Source: Microbacterium esteraromaticum
GTDB lineage: Bacteria; Actinomycetota; Actinomycetes; Actinomycetales; Microbacteriaceae
DNA: 64,000 nucleotides
Direction of reading: 5' to 3'
NCBI RefSeq assembly: GCF_017303215.1
Contig: NZ_JAEMWU010000001.1
Location: forward strand, 1,302,001-1,366,000
Positions 33,273-42,141 of the stretch are shown here, piece by piece (position 1 is the stretch's first letter; the number at the start of each line of letters is the position of its first letter). The position numbers were made by a program, and so were the translations under genes. Below the pieces are notes generated by a model. The model was not told the DNA's origin and did no database searches. It saw nothing but the letters and a program-made list of their open reading frames with translations.

Positions 33273-34718
33273 CTACTCGCCGGCGTGCCGGTCGAGGAAC
33301 GAGTAGACCTCGCTGTCGTCGACTCCGGGGAAGGCGCCGCGCGGTAGCGGCGAGAACATGTGCGTGTGCACGCGGGCGCTCGGCCAGGCGCGCCCTTCCC
33401 AGCGCTGACTGATCGCGGCGGATGCCCGTCGGCAGCACGTCTCGTCGGGGCAGCTCGACTGTGCGCGGTGCTGGGTCTCGCGTCCGCGCCACCAGCGGGC
33501 GTCATCGAAGGGGACGCCCACGGTGATCGAGAACCCGCCGTCGCTGGCCGAACCGGTCTGCGTCGCGCACCAGTAGGTGCCCGACGGGGTGTCGGTGTAC
33601 TGGTAGTGCTCGGTCGTACGGTTGCGCTGCTCGAACGCGGCGCGGGCCGAGAACTTGCGGCACGCCGGCTGGCCTTCGACCGCACCGGTGACGTCCATCG
33701 GCAGGGGGAGGTCATCGTTCTCGTACACCCGCGTGATGGCGCCGTTCTCGTCGACGCGCAGAAAGTGCAGGCGCATGTCGAGGTGGTGCGTCATGAGGTT
33801 GGTCATGCGCATGGCCGCGGCCTCGTGGGTGACGCCGAACGCATCGCGGAAGTCCTCGACGGCGAGGTTGCGGTCCTTCTTGGCCTGCTGCAGGAAGGCG
33901 ACGCCCGCGGTCTCGGGGATCAGGCAGCAGGCCGCGAAGTAGTTGATCTCCAGGCGCTGTTGCAGGAAGTCGGCGTAGTCGGTCGGAGGGGTGTGGCCCA
34001 GCAGCCGGTGCGCCATCGCCTGCAGTGCCATCGATCGCAGTCCGTGACCGCCGGGGATGGACGCCGGTGGCAAGTAGATGCGGCCGTTCTCGAGGTCGGT
34101 GATGGAGCGGGTCGAGTGGGGCAGATCGTCGACGTAGATGAGTTCGAAACCGAGCTTCTCGGCCATGATGCTGACCGTGCGGTGCGTCAGCGCGCCCGAG
34201 ATGTGCCCCGCGGCCTTGAGATGCTTCTCTGCGAGAGCCTCGATCTCGGGAAGGTAGTTGCCCTTCGAGCGCATCGTCAGACGCATCTCGGTGTTGGCGC
34301 GACGGGCTTCTTCCGGCGTGGCGATGGCTTCGCTCTCACGGCGGTGCAATTCGCGGTGCAGGCCGAGAACCGACTCGATGGTCTCGTCGCTCATGCCCTT
34401 CGACACCCGGATGGGTGAGATGCCGAGCTGACGGAAGACCGGGCTGGCCTGCGCGCGGTCGAGTTCGATCTCGAGAGCGGCGCGCTTGTTCGGCGGCTCT
34501 CCCGAGATCAGGTCGGCGACGTCGGTGGCGCACGCATCGGCGATGGCCTGCAACAGCGACAGCTTCGGCTCGCGCTTGCCGTTCTCGATCAGGCTGAGCT
34601 GCGAACCGGCGATCCCCACTCGCGCGCCGAGGTCATCGAGAGTGAAGCCCTTCGCCGTGCGGTGGTGCCGGATGCGATGTCCGAGAGTGCTGAGTTCGAG
34701 TCCGCTGGTGCTCGCCAT
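33273..34718 (-). CDS. XRE/ScfR-family regulator, RamB-like (acetate/gluconeogenesis control)
   Basis: Regulator of 481 residues. The N-terminal Cro/CI-type HTH is LGHRIRHHRTAKGFTLDDLGARVGIAGSQLSLIENGKREPKLS. A central IrrE/ImmA-like segment contains LRSMALQAMAHRLLGHTPPTDYADFLQQRLEINYFAACCLIP. The C-terminal ScfR (short-chain fatty acyl regulator) domain has paired cysteines (SSCPDETCCRRA). Length and layout match RamB of C. glutamicum, which controls acetate and gluconeogenic genes. It is divergent from pckG with 109 bases between. TATGCT lies 6 bases before ATG 34718. Confidence 0.87.
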   Translation of the reverse strand: MASTSGLELSTLGHRIRHHRTAKGFTLDDLGARVGIAGSQLSLIENGKREPKLSLLQAIADACATDVADLISGEPPNKRAALEIELDRAQASPVFRQLGISPIRVSKGMSDETIESVLGLHRELHRRESEAIATPEEARRANTEMRLTMRSKGNYLPEIEALAEKHLKAAGHISGALTHRTVSIMAEKLGFELIYVDDLPHSTRSITDLENGRIYLPPASIPGGHGLRSMALQAMAHRLLGHTPPTDYADFLQQRLEINYFAACCLIPETAGVAFLQQAKKDRNLAVEDFRDAFGVTHEAAAMRMTNLMTHHLDMRLHFLRVDENGAITRVYENDDLPLPMDVTGAVEGQPACRKFSARAAFEQRNRTTEHYQYTDTPSGTYWCATQTGSASDGGFSITVGVPFDDARWWRGRETQHRAQSSCPDETCCRRASAAISQRWEGRAWPSARVHTHMFSPLPRGAFPGVDDSEVYSFLDRHAGE

Positions 34719-34827
34719 TCCTTGAGCATAGCCGAAAGATCAGCTTTTCTTTCAACGCAAACCGCCCGAAAGTGAAAGGAAAACTCACGGATGATGGACG
34801 TATCGCATCCCCTATCAAGGAGCAGAC
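34719..34827. promoter_or_regulatory. Divergent regulatory region ramB-like / pckG with GAAAG repeats
   Basis: TATGCT (34730-34725, minus strand) is the regulator's -10. GAAAG occurs at 34733, 34768 and 34774, and CTTTC at 34749. GCAAACC at 34757-34763 (TTTGC on the other strand) is a possible RamB core, as RamB sites recalled from C. glutamicum contain GTTTGC. It is plausible that the regulator binds here and controls itself and pckG. Confidence 0.45.
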
Positions 34828-36699
34828 ATGGCACTCGCCGAGACGTACGCACCCAGCATCCCTGCCGCCGCACCGCTGCGCAGCTTCGGTGCCGTGCCCG
34901 CGTATGACACCCCGGCCATGGCTGAGCTGCGCGAGTGGGTCGATGGCATCGCCGCGCTCACTCAGCCCGATCGCATCCACTGGATCGACGGGTCGCGCGC
35001 CGAGAACGACGCCCTGATGCACACCCTCGTCGACGAGGGCAAGCTCCTCAAACTCAACCCCGAGTGGCGCCCAGGCTCCTACCTCGCCCGCTCGCACCCC
35101 AGCGACGTCGCGCGCACCGAGGGACGCACCTACATCGCCTCCGAGCGCGAGCAAGACGCCGGCCCCACGAACAACTGGGTCGCCCCGGCCGAGATCCGCG
35201 CCACGCTCGATGGCGTCTTCGAAGGCTCGATGCGCGGCCGCACCATGTACGTCGTCCCGTTCTCGATGGGTCCCGTCGGCGGCAAGCTCTCGCACATCGG
35301 CGTCCAGGTCACCGACAGCGCCTACGCGGTGGCATCCATCGGCATCATGACGCGCGTCGGCGACGCAGTCACCCGCCAGATCGCCGAGGGCGCGCCGTGG
35401 GTCAAGACCGTGCACTCGGTGGGCGCTCCGCTCGAGCCGGGCCAGGCAGACGTCGAATGGCCCTGCAACGATGAGAAGTACATCGTGCACTTTCCCGACA
35501 CGCTCGAGGTGTACTCGTACGGCTCGGGCTACGGCGGCAACGCCATTCTCGCCAAGAAGTGCTTCGCGTTGCGCATCGCGTCGGTGATCGCCCGCGATGA
35601 GGGCTGGCTGGCCGAGCACATGCTGCTCATCCGGGTCACCGACCCGAAGGGTCGTGCGTACCACGTCGCCGCGGCGTTCCCCTCGGCGTGCGGCAAGACC
35701 AATCTGGCCATGCTGCGCCCCACCATCCCCGGCTGGAAGGTCGAGACGCTCGGCGACGACATCGTCTGGATCCGTCCCGGCGAGGACGGGCGGATGCACG
35801 CGATGAACCCCGAGGCGGGATTCTTCGGCGTGGCGCCCGGAACAGGCGAGTCGACCAACGTCACCGCGGTCGAGACGCTGTGGGGCAACACGATCTTCAC
35901 GAACGTCGCGTTGCGTCCCGACGGAGACGTGTGGTGGGAAGGACTGACCGAGACCCCGCCGCCGCATCTGATCGACTGGCAGGGCAACGATTGGACGCCG
36001 GACTCGGGTCGCCCGGCCGCGCACCCCAACTCGCGTTTCACGGTCTCTGCATCGCAGTGCCCGCAGATCGCCGAGGACTGGGAGGACCCCGAGGGCGTGC
36101 CGCTCGATGTCATCCTGTTCGGCGGACGCCGTGCCAGCAACGTGCCGCTCGTCGTCGAGGCGACCGACTGGACCCACGGCGTGTTCCTCGGGTCGACCAT
36201 CTCGTCCGAGCGCACCGCCGCGGCTGAGGGCAAGGTCGGCGAACTGCGCCGCGACCCCTTCGCGATGCTGCCGTTCTGCGGCTACAACATGGGCGACTAC
36301 TTCGGCCACTGGCTGAAGGTCGGCCGCTCGCTGCGGTTCGATCGCGCTCCGCGCATCTTCCAGGTCAACTGGTTCCGCCGCGGGGAGGACGGTCGGTTCC
36401 TCTGGCCCGGTTTCGGCGACAACTCGCGCGTGATCGACTGGATCATCCGCCGTATCTCGGGCGAAGTCGCCGCCGTCGACAGCCCGATCGGACGCCTGCC
36501 GTTGCGCGAAGACCTCAACCTCGACGGCCTCGACGTCACCGACGCCGATCTGGATGAGCTGTTCGACGTCGATGTCGATGCGTGGCTGGCCGAGGCAGAT
36601 TCCACCGAGGAGTTCTACAAGGTCTTCGGCGACACGCTCCCGGCCGCGCTGCACAGCGAGCTGGAGGCACTGCGCTACCGCCTGAGCACCGCGCGCTGA
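34828..36699 (+). CDS. pckG: Phosphoenolpyruvate carboxykinase (GTP)
   Basis: GTP-dependent PEPCK of 623 residues, the family's usual size, converting oxaloacetate to PEP for gluconeogenesis. The kinase P-loop is [16 protein letters not shown] with the active-site Cys. The metal-binding region has [36 protein letters not shown], and the GTP-binding [20 protein letters not shown] (34817-34822) lies 5 bases before ATG 34828. It is divergent from the RamB-like gene and near the long-form GAPDH, so the segment looks like a gluconeogenesis group. Confidence 0.97.
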   Translation: MALAETYAPSIPAAAPLRSFGAVPAYDTPAMAELREWVDGIAALTQPDRIHWIDGSRAENDALMHTLVDEGKLLKLNPEWRPGSYLARSHPSDVARTEGRTYIASEREQDAGPTNNWVAPAEIRATLDGVFEGSMRGRTMYVVPFSMGPVGGKLSHIGVQVTDSAYAVASIGIMTRVGDAVTRQIAEGAPWVKTVHSVGAPLEPGQADVEWPCNDEKYIVHFPDTLEVYSYGSGYGGNAILAKKCFALRIASVIARDEGWLAEHMLLIRVTDPKGRAYHVAAAFPSACGKTNLAMLRPTIPGWKVETLGDDIVWIRPGEDGRMHAMNPEAGFFGVAPGTGESTNVTAVETLWGNTIFTNVALRPDGDVWWEGLTETPPPHLIDWQGNDWTPDSGRPAAHPNSRFTVSASQCPQIAEDWEDPEGVPLDVILFGGRRASNVPLVVEATDWTHGVFLGSTISSERTAAAEGKVGELRRDPFAMLPFCGYNMGDYFGHWLKVGRSLRFDRAPRIFQVNWFRRGEDGRFLWPGFGDNSRVIDWIIRRISGEVAAVDSPIGRLPLREDLNLDGLDVTDADLDELFDVDVDAWLAEADSTEEFYKVFGDTLPAALHSELEALRYRLSTAR

Positions 36700-36715
36700 A
36701 CCTCCAACGCAGATT

Positions 36716-36777
36716 CGCGACGCCGGAATGCCGGAGACGACCCATGGCTGAGTGGTCGCCGGCATCCCGGCGTCGCG
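36716..36777. terminator. Strong bidirectional hairpin terminator, pckG / DUF2254
   Basis: The 19-base arms 36716-36734 (CGCGACGCCGG...) and 36759-36777 (...CCGGCGTCGCG) differ at one position. The loop holds a further 5-bp stem, CGACC/GGTCG. The hairpin ends directly at the stop codon of the minus-strand gene (36778) and 17 bases after pckG, so it serves both convergent genes. Confidence 0.75.
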
Positions 36778-38094
36778 TCATGCTCTCGGTGCGTCCACGC
36801 GGGTGATCAGGCCGTCCAACGAGGCCACGATGGGCGTCGTGTCGACCGTTGTGGGCGAGGCTGCGAGGTACGCCTGGCGGAACGCCGCGACCTCGTCACG
36901 CATGGCCCTCCGGTTTTCACCCACGGCTACCGCTTCGATACGCATCAGCATCCGGATTGCGGCGTGCACGGCGAGAGGATGCCCCATCGCGTAGGTGCGC
37001 AGGGCGAGCATCACATCGGCGAGCACCTGCGTGGGGGTCGGCCACGCGCACAGTACGCGTGCACGGCCCGACGCGTCGGAGTGCACGGTTGCTGCCGGTG
37101 GGCGACGGAACAACTCGGTCAGGGCAACTCCGAGCGCATCGATCGCCGAGACGGCGGTGTAGGGATCGTTCGTGCCGCTGCCGAGTCCACGGATCCCGGT
37201 CTCGGTCAGCCCCTGCGCGGCATAGCGCAGGTCCTGCTGCGGCGTGCGGTAGCGCTCGATGGTGATCGCCGCCCGTACGGTTCTCTCAAGGCGATCCGCA
37301 CCGAGCTCGACGTCGTCCTCCGAGGAATGGAGGACCCGGGCGAGAGCGTCGCCGGCGAGCACATGACGCCCCGGAGGAGCCAGCACCTGGATGAGCGCAT
37401 CCATCTGGCGCGCATATTCGGTGAGCGCGGGCAGATCGACGTGTTGCACGTACCCGGCTCGTGCAGCGGTGACGACTCCCGCCGCGCGCAGGCCGGCGAA
37501 CTCGACGGCATCCTCGGTGCGCTCGCGCTCAGACGGGTACAGCAAGTCGATCGCGGCCATCAGCTCGTCGGACACCCGGGCCTGCAGCGTGGTGACCTGC
37601 ACCGACCGAGCGATGTGGTGGATGAAGTACACCAGCACCGCGACATCGCACACGGCAAGGACGACGGCGAACCCGACAGCGAGGGCCGGCACGAACGCGT
37701 CGCTGGAATCCTGTTCGGTGCGCACGGCGCGCAGCACGACGAGCGTGTACAAGAACGTCGAGGTGAGCACCGCCAGTACCACCTGGTTGCCCCGATCAGC
37801 CATGAAGTTGCGCACAAGGCGCGGTCCGTAGGTCGACGAAGCGGTGGCGAGCACGGCGATGGTGATCGAGAACGAGGTCGCGGCCACGCCCAGCATCGTG
37901 CCACCGATCACGGTGAGTATCGCGCGCCCACCGGTGGCGGAGAGGCCACCGGTCGCCAGAGGCACGGCCATGCCGGTCTCCAGCAGTAGGCGGTCGACCT
38001 CGATCAGTGCCAGAGCGAGTGCGACCGCGCCGAGAGCGAAGAGCGCGGGCACGAACCAGAACGACTCGCGCGCACGCAGGTACCAGGAACGCAT
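36778..38094 (-). CDS. DUF2254 family membrane protein
   Basis: Protein of 438 residues. Four helices lie in the first 160 residues: FWFVPALFALGAVALALALI, AILTVIGGTMLGVAATSFSITIAVLAT, VVLAVLTSTFLYTLVVLRAV, and ALAVGFAVVLAVCDVAVLVYFIHHI. A cytoplasmic region of about 270 residues with LGVALTELFRRPP and GTNDPYTAVSAIDALG follows. This layout is that of DUF2254, whose function is not known. TACTCT lies 5 bases before ATG 38094. The 42-bp palindrome at 38143 separates it from the ABC exporter upstream. Confidence 0.85.
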   Translation of the reverse strand: MRSWYLRARESFWFVPALFALGAVALALALIEVDRLLLETGMAVPLATGGLSATGGRAILTVIGGTMLGVAATSFSITIAVLATASSTYGPRLVRNFMADRGNQVVLAVLTSTFLYTLVVLRAVRTEQDSSDAFVPALAVGFAVVLAVCDVAVLVYFIHHIARSVQVTTLQARVSDELMAAIDLLYPSERERTEDAVEFAGLRAAGVVTAARAGYVQHVDLPALTEYARQMDALIQVLAPPGRHVLAGDALARVLHSSEDDVELGADRLERTVRAAITIERYRTPQQDLRYAAQGLTETGIRGLGSGTNDPYTAVSAIDALGVALTELFRRPPAATVHSDASGRARVLCAWPTPTQVLADVMLALRTYAMGHPLAVHAAIRMLMRIEAVAVGENRRAMRDEVAAFRQAYLAASPTTVDTTPIVASLDGLITRVDAPRA

Positions 38095-38099
38095 GCTTC

Positions 38100-38105
38100 A
38101 GAGTA
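38100..38105 (-). promoter_or_regulatory. -10 hexamer TACTCT of DUF2254 gene
   Basis: Minus-strand TACTCT (38105-38100), 5-base spacer, ATG 38094. Confidence 0.45.
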
Positions 38106-38142
38106 CGCCCGCGTCCTGACTCGCCGAGACCCCTAGATACCG

Positions 38143-38184
38143 CCGAGACCCCGTCGTATGGACGTCCATACGACGGGGTCTCGG
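38143..38184. repeat. 42-bp perfect palindrome
   Basis: Bases 38143-38163 (CCGAGACCCCGTCG...) are the exact reverse complement of 38164-38184, with no loop; the centre is GGACGTCC. A shorter direct copy of CGCCGAGACCCC lies at 38122-38133. It sits downstream of the minus-strand ABC gene (stop 38217), so it may terminate that transcript, but no T tract follows. Confidence 0.8.
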
Positions 38185-38216
38185 TGCGAAGTGGGGGTGT
38201 CGGCGCCACCCGATGC

Positions 38217-40097
38217 TCAGACGAGAAGCTGATGCCGTGCGAGATCCCGGTACAACGGTGTCGACTCGATCAACTCGTCGTGAGTACCCTGTCCTTCGAC
38301 GACGCCGTCACGCAGCACGACGATCAGATCGCTGTCGACGACGGTCGAGAGACGGTGGGCGATGACCAGCAGCGTGCGGTCCTCGGCTGCGGCGTCGATC
38401 GCCTCTCGCATCCGTTGCTCATTCACACCGTCCAGAGACGAGGTCGATTCGTCCAGCAGCAGAATCGGCGCCTCGGTCAGCAGGGCGCGTGCGATGGCCA
38501 GACGCTGGCGCTCACCACCCGAGAGCATCACGCCGTCCTCACCGACTGGCGCAGCCAGCCCCAGCGGACTGCGCTCGAGCACATCGCCGAGGTTCACCGA
38601 ACGCAGCACCCGTTCGCACTCCTCGTCGGTGGCTTCCGGGGCGGCAAGACGCAGATTCTCGGCCAGCGTTCCGGCGAGCGTGGGGGCATCCTGCTCGACG
38701 TACCCGAACTGCGCGCGCAGCTGCTCACGCGGGTAGGTGCGCACATCGTGCCCGGCCAGGCGAATCGATCCGCCCGTCGGATCGTAAAAGCGCTCGACAA
38801 GCGAGAGGATCGTGCTCTTGCCGGCGCCGCTCGGCCCGACCAACGCGACGCGTGCACCGCGCGGCACAGCGAACGAGACACCCTTGAGCACGTCGCGGTC
38901 GATATCGGCCCGGACATCGTCCGAGGCGTGTTCCAGGTGTGCGTCGACCAGCAGGTTCTGTGCCTCCTTCGCGGCGGCCTCACGCGCGGCGATGACGTTG
39001 TCGGGGTAACGGAAGCGCACATCGCGGAACTCGATGGCCGGGGCGCCGACGACCGGGGCGGCGGTGACTGTGGCATCCGATTCGTCGTCCTGGCTCTCGG
39101 TCGGCAGATCCAGCACCTCTTGAATGCGACCCAGCGCACCGAGCGCCTGATTGACCGAGGTGATCGCGCCGAACGCCTGCCCCAGCGGCATGATCAGCAT
39201 GAACAGGAACATGATGAAGGTCACCAGCGACGCGATGGTCAGGGCGCCGGATGCCACCCGGAAACCGCCCACACCGAGCACGACGAGCAACGACAGCTGC
39301 AGGGCGATGCCGGCGATCGGGACGACCATCGACGAGATCTTCGCAATCCGCACACCGAGTCCGTACGCCTCGCCGGCGAGCTCATCGACCGCTGCGGTCT
39401 CGCGCGCCGTCGCACCGGAAGCGCGGATGGTGCGGATCGACGAGATACCCCGTTCGACGCCGGAGGCAAGTTCGCCCACCTTGTGCTGCTGGGCGGCGGA
39501 TGCGGTGCGGATGCGGCCGCTGAGCCCCACGACCACGACGACCGAGGCACCGATGACGACGACGATCAGCAGCAACAGCAGCGGATCGATGATCAGCATC
39601 GCGATCAGCGCGCCGACGAACAGGATGCTGCTGCCGACGGCATCCGCCAGCCCCTGCGTCAGAACGGCGTAGAGCAGCGTCGTATCGGTGCCGACGCGCG
39701 AGACCAGGTCGCCGGTGCGTCGCGAGTCGAACTCGCTGATCGGCAGGTGCAGGATTCGCGCGATGAGCTTGCGGCGGCTGGAGTACACCACGGCTGTGCC
39801 GGTGCGCTGCAGCAGGTAGTGCTGGTAGCCCGAGATCACCGAGGCGGCGATAACGAACGCGATCAGCAACCACACCAGCGTGCCGAGTGCCTCGTCACGC
39901 TGCACACGGTCGATCACCTGCCCGACCAGCAGCGGCTGCACGAGCGACGCCGCCGCGCCGACGATGCTGAGCACCGCGACCACGACGAGCACCTTCTTAT
40001 GCTCGAACAGGAAGGGGAGGAGCTGGCGGAACGTGGCGCGCGGACCGTCCTGTTGCGCACGGCGTCCGCGTCGGCGTGCTGGCGCCGTGCGAGACAT
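38217..40097 (-). CDS. ABC exporter, fused permease-ATPase (multidrug/lipid type)
   Basis: Half-transporter of 626 residues that should work as a homodimer. Six helices occupy about 30-330 (LVVVAVLSIVGAAASLVQPLLVGQVI, LLIAFVIAASVISGY and others). The ATPase domain has Walker A GPSGAGKSTI, signature LSGGERQRLAIARALL and Walker B ILLLDESTSSLDG, with H-loop VIAHRLST. An insertion of about 30 residues (NVIAAREAAAKEAQNLLVDAH) follows the FRYPDN strand, which is unusual. ATG 40097 has GAGG 5 bases upstream. Substrate is unknown; it stands alone. Confidence 0.9.
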   Translation of the reverse strand: MSRTAPARRRGRRAQQDGPRATFRQLLPFLFEHKKVLVVVAVLSIVGAAASLVQPLLVGQVIDRVQRDEALGTLVWLLIAFVIAASVISGYQHYLLQRTGTAVVYSSRRKLIARILHLPISEFDSRRTGDLVSRVGTDTTLLYAVLTQGLADAVGSSILFVGALIAMLIIDPLLLLLIVVVIGASVVVVVGLSGRIRTASAAQQHKVGELASGVERGISSIRTIRASGATARETAAVDELAGEAYGLGVRIAKISSMVVPIAGIALQLSLLVVLGVGGFRVASGALTIASLVTFIMFLFMLIMPLGQAFGAITSVNQALGALGRIQEVLDLPTESQDDESDATVTAAPVVGAPAIEFRDVRFRYPDNVIAAREAAAKEAQNLLVDAHLEHASDDVRADIDRDVLKGVSFAVPRGARVALVGPSGAGKSTILSLVERFYDPTGGSIRLAGHDVRTYPREQLRAQFGYVEQDAPTLAGTLAENLRLAAPEATDEECERVLRSVNLGDVLERSPLGLAAPVGEDGVMLSGGERQRLAIARALLTEAPILLLDESTSSLDGVNEQRMREAIDAAAEDRTLLVIAHRLSTVVDSDLIVVLRDGVVEGQGTHDELIESTPLYRDLARHQLLV

Positions 40098-40180
40098 GAG
40101 GACCTCGATCTGGAGGGAGGATGCTTGGGGGATCCCCTCTATTCTCCGCCGAAGTTCTTATGCGGTGCCTGTCTGGTTAC

Positions 40181-40196
40181 ACCCGGCGCGCCGGGT
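40181..40196 (-). terminator. GC-rich palindrome at the end of the liv-lldD operon
   Basis: ACCCGGCGCGCCGGGT is a perfect 16-bp palindrome that touches the stop codon of the minus-strand gene at 40196. It can fold as a 6-bp stem with a CGCG loop. It lacks a T tract, so termination is probable rather than certain. Confidence 0.45.
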
Positions 40197-41419
40197 CAGC
40201 CCAACCGCACCCGCCCACGCAGCTCGTTCACCGTCGACACGCCCGACAGCTGCATGGTGCGCACCGCTTCGGCGCGCATGATCTGCAGCATCCGATCCAC
40301 CCCGCGCTCGCCGCCGGCCATCAGGCCATACAGGTACGCGCGGCCGACCATGCAGGCATCCGCACCCAGTCCGACGGCTGCGAGCACGTCGGCACCCGAG
40401 AGAATGCCCGTGTCGAGGAAGATCTCGGTGCGGTCACCGACCGCCGAGGCGACCTCGGGCAGCAGCCGCAGGGGAGTGGGCGCCCGGTCGAGCTGACGTC
40501 CGCCGTGGTTGGAGACCACCAGGGCATCGGCTCCGGCATCCACCACCCGCTCCGCGTCCGCGACCGACTGGATGCCCTTGACGACCAGCTTGCCGTCCCA
40601 CTCCTCGCGCAGCCAAGCCAGGTCCTCGATCTTCAGACTCGGGTCGAACATCTTCGTCGCCAACTCTGCGACCGTGCCGTCGAACGAGCGCAGGCTGGCG
40701 AACTCGATCGGATCGGTGGTGAGGACGTTGAACCACCACGACGGATGCCAGGCCATGTCCCACATCGTCTTGAGATTCAGCGTCGGCGGGATGGTCAGCC
40801 CGTTGCGCGCATCCCGGAGTCGGTTTCCTGCGACGGGCGTGTCGACCGTCAGCACCAGCGTGTCGTAGCCGGTGCGGCGCGCTTCGTCGATGAGCTGCCG
40901 CGTGCCGTCGCGGTCCTTCCACAGGTAGAGCTGGAACCAGTTGGCGCCGTCCGGGACGGCGCCGCGCAGCTCACCCGGCGAGGTCGTCCCCATGGTCGAT
41001 AGCGTGTACGGCACGCCGGCACGGGCCGCAGCCCGCGCGACGGCGATCTCGCCCTCGTGGTGCATCATGCGCGTGAACCCGGTGGGCGCCATGATCAGCG
41101 GGAACGAGGCGCGCGCTCCCAGGATCGTCGTGGAGGTGTCGACCTCGGCCACGTCGTGCAGTACGCGCGGCTCGAACTCGACGCCCGCGAACGCCTGCCG
41201 GGCACGGGTGATGCCCAGTTCGTCCTCGGCGGCGCCGTGGACGTAGTCGAAGACAGGGCGGGGAGTCGTGCGTCGCGCGATGCGCGCGAGGTCCTTCACC
41301 GACAGTGCCTGGGCGAGGCGCCGATCGACGCCGTTCCAGACCGGGCGACGGAATCCCAGCAACGGTGCGACGGCGCCCCAGGTGGGGATGCGGCGGGCGA
41401 TGCGACGTCGGTCGGTCAT
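40196..41419 (-). CDS. FMN-dependent alpha-hydroxy-acid dehydrogenase (LldD-like)
   Basis: Flavoprotein of 407 residues of the L-lactate dehydrogenase/glycolate oxidase family. The FMN site and catalytic residues are visible as FPLIMAPTGFTRMMHHEGEIAVARAA, FQLYLWKDR, LVVKGIQSVADAERVVDAGADALVVSNHGGRQLD (catalytic His and Arg) and GADACMVGRAYLYGLMAGG. It oxidises a 2-hydroxyacid, most likely L-lactate, to the 2-oxoacid. Its ATG overlaps the livF stop by 4 bases, so it is translated as part of the transporter operon. This suggests the importer may bring in its substrate. Confidence 0.86.
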   Translation of the reverse strand: MTDRRRIARRIPTWGAVAPLLGFRRPVWNGVDRRLAQALSVKDLARIARRTTPRPVFDYVHGAAEDELGITRARQAFAGVEFEPRVLHDVAEVDTSTTILGARASFPLIMAPTGFTRMMHHEGEIAVARAAARAGVPYTLSTMGTTSPGELRGAVPDGANWFQLYLWKDRDGTRQLIDEARRTGYDTLVLTVDTPVAGNRLRDARNGLTIPPTLNLKTMWDMAWHPSWWFNVLTTDPIEFASLRSFDGTVAELATKMFDPSLKIEDLAWLREEWDGKLVVKGIQSVADAERVVDAGADALVVSNHGGRQLDRAPTPLRLLPEVASAVGDRTEIFLDTGILSGADVLAAVGLGADACMVGRAYLYGLMAGGERGVDRMLQIMRAEAVRTMQLSGVSTVNELRGRVRLG

Positions 41420-42141
41420 TCCTTCTCCCGTCCGGTGCCCAGGTACGCCTGGATGATGTCGTCGTCGGCCAGCAGCGCCTCGGATGCCCCGGAACGGACG
41501 ATCTCGCCGTTCTGCAGCACGTGCCCCTCACTGGCCGCCTGCAGCGCACGACGGGCGTTCTGCTCGACGAGCAGCACGGTCGTGCCTCCGGCGAGCACCT
41601 CGTCGATCACGCCGAAGACCTCGTTGACGATCTTCGGTGCGAGCCCCATCGAAGGCTCATCCATCAGGATCAGCTTCGGACGCGCAAGCATCGCCCTGGC
41701 GATCGCCAGCATCTGTTGCTCACCGCCCGAGAGCGAACCGGCGGCGAGCTTGCGGCGCTCGCCGAGCACCGGGAACCGCTGGTACATCTCGTCGATGCCC
41801 GCGCTCGCACCGGCGCCGTAGAAGCGTGCCCCCAGCTGCAGGTTCTCGGCGATGGTCATCGTCGCCAGAATCTGCCGACCCTCGGGTACCTGCACCAGGC
41901 CACGGGGCACGAGGTGGTGCGACTTCGACTTGGTGACGTCGACGCCGTCGAACACGATCTTGCCGGCCGACGGCTTGACCACACCGGCGATCGCATTGAT
42001 GACCGATGACTTGCCGGCGCCGTTGGCACCGACGAGCGTGACCAGCGACCCAGCCGCGACATCGAACGAGATGCCGCGGACGGCGTGCACGCGCCCGTAC
42101 GAAACCGACAGGTCGGTGACACTCAGCAGCGGATCAGTCAT
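41416..42141 (-). CDS. livF: Branched-chain amino-acid-type ABC transporter ATPase (LivF)
   Basis: ATPase of 241 residues. Walker A is GANGAGKSSVI, the signature SLSGGEQQMLAIARAML, and Walker B LILMDEPSMGLAPKIV, with the LivF-typical VPEGRQILATMTIAENLQLGA. ATG 42141 has GGAGGAGAG just upstream and overlaps the end of the livMG fusion by 8 bases; the ORF start at 42273 is rejected. It energises the importer with the LivG domain of the fusion. Confidence 0.9.
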   Translation of the reverse strand: MTDPLLSVTDLSVSYGRVHAVRGISFDVAAGSLVTLVGANGAGKSSVINAIAGVVKPSAGKIVFDGVDVTKSKSHHLVPRGLVQVPEGRQILATMTIAENLQLGARFYGAGASAGIDEMYQRFPVLGERRKLAAGSLSGGEQQMLAIARAMLARPKLILMDEPSMGLAPKIVNEVFGVIDEVLAGGTTVLLVEQNARRALQAASEGHVLQNGEIVRSGASEALLADDDIIQAYLGTGREKE

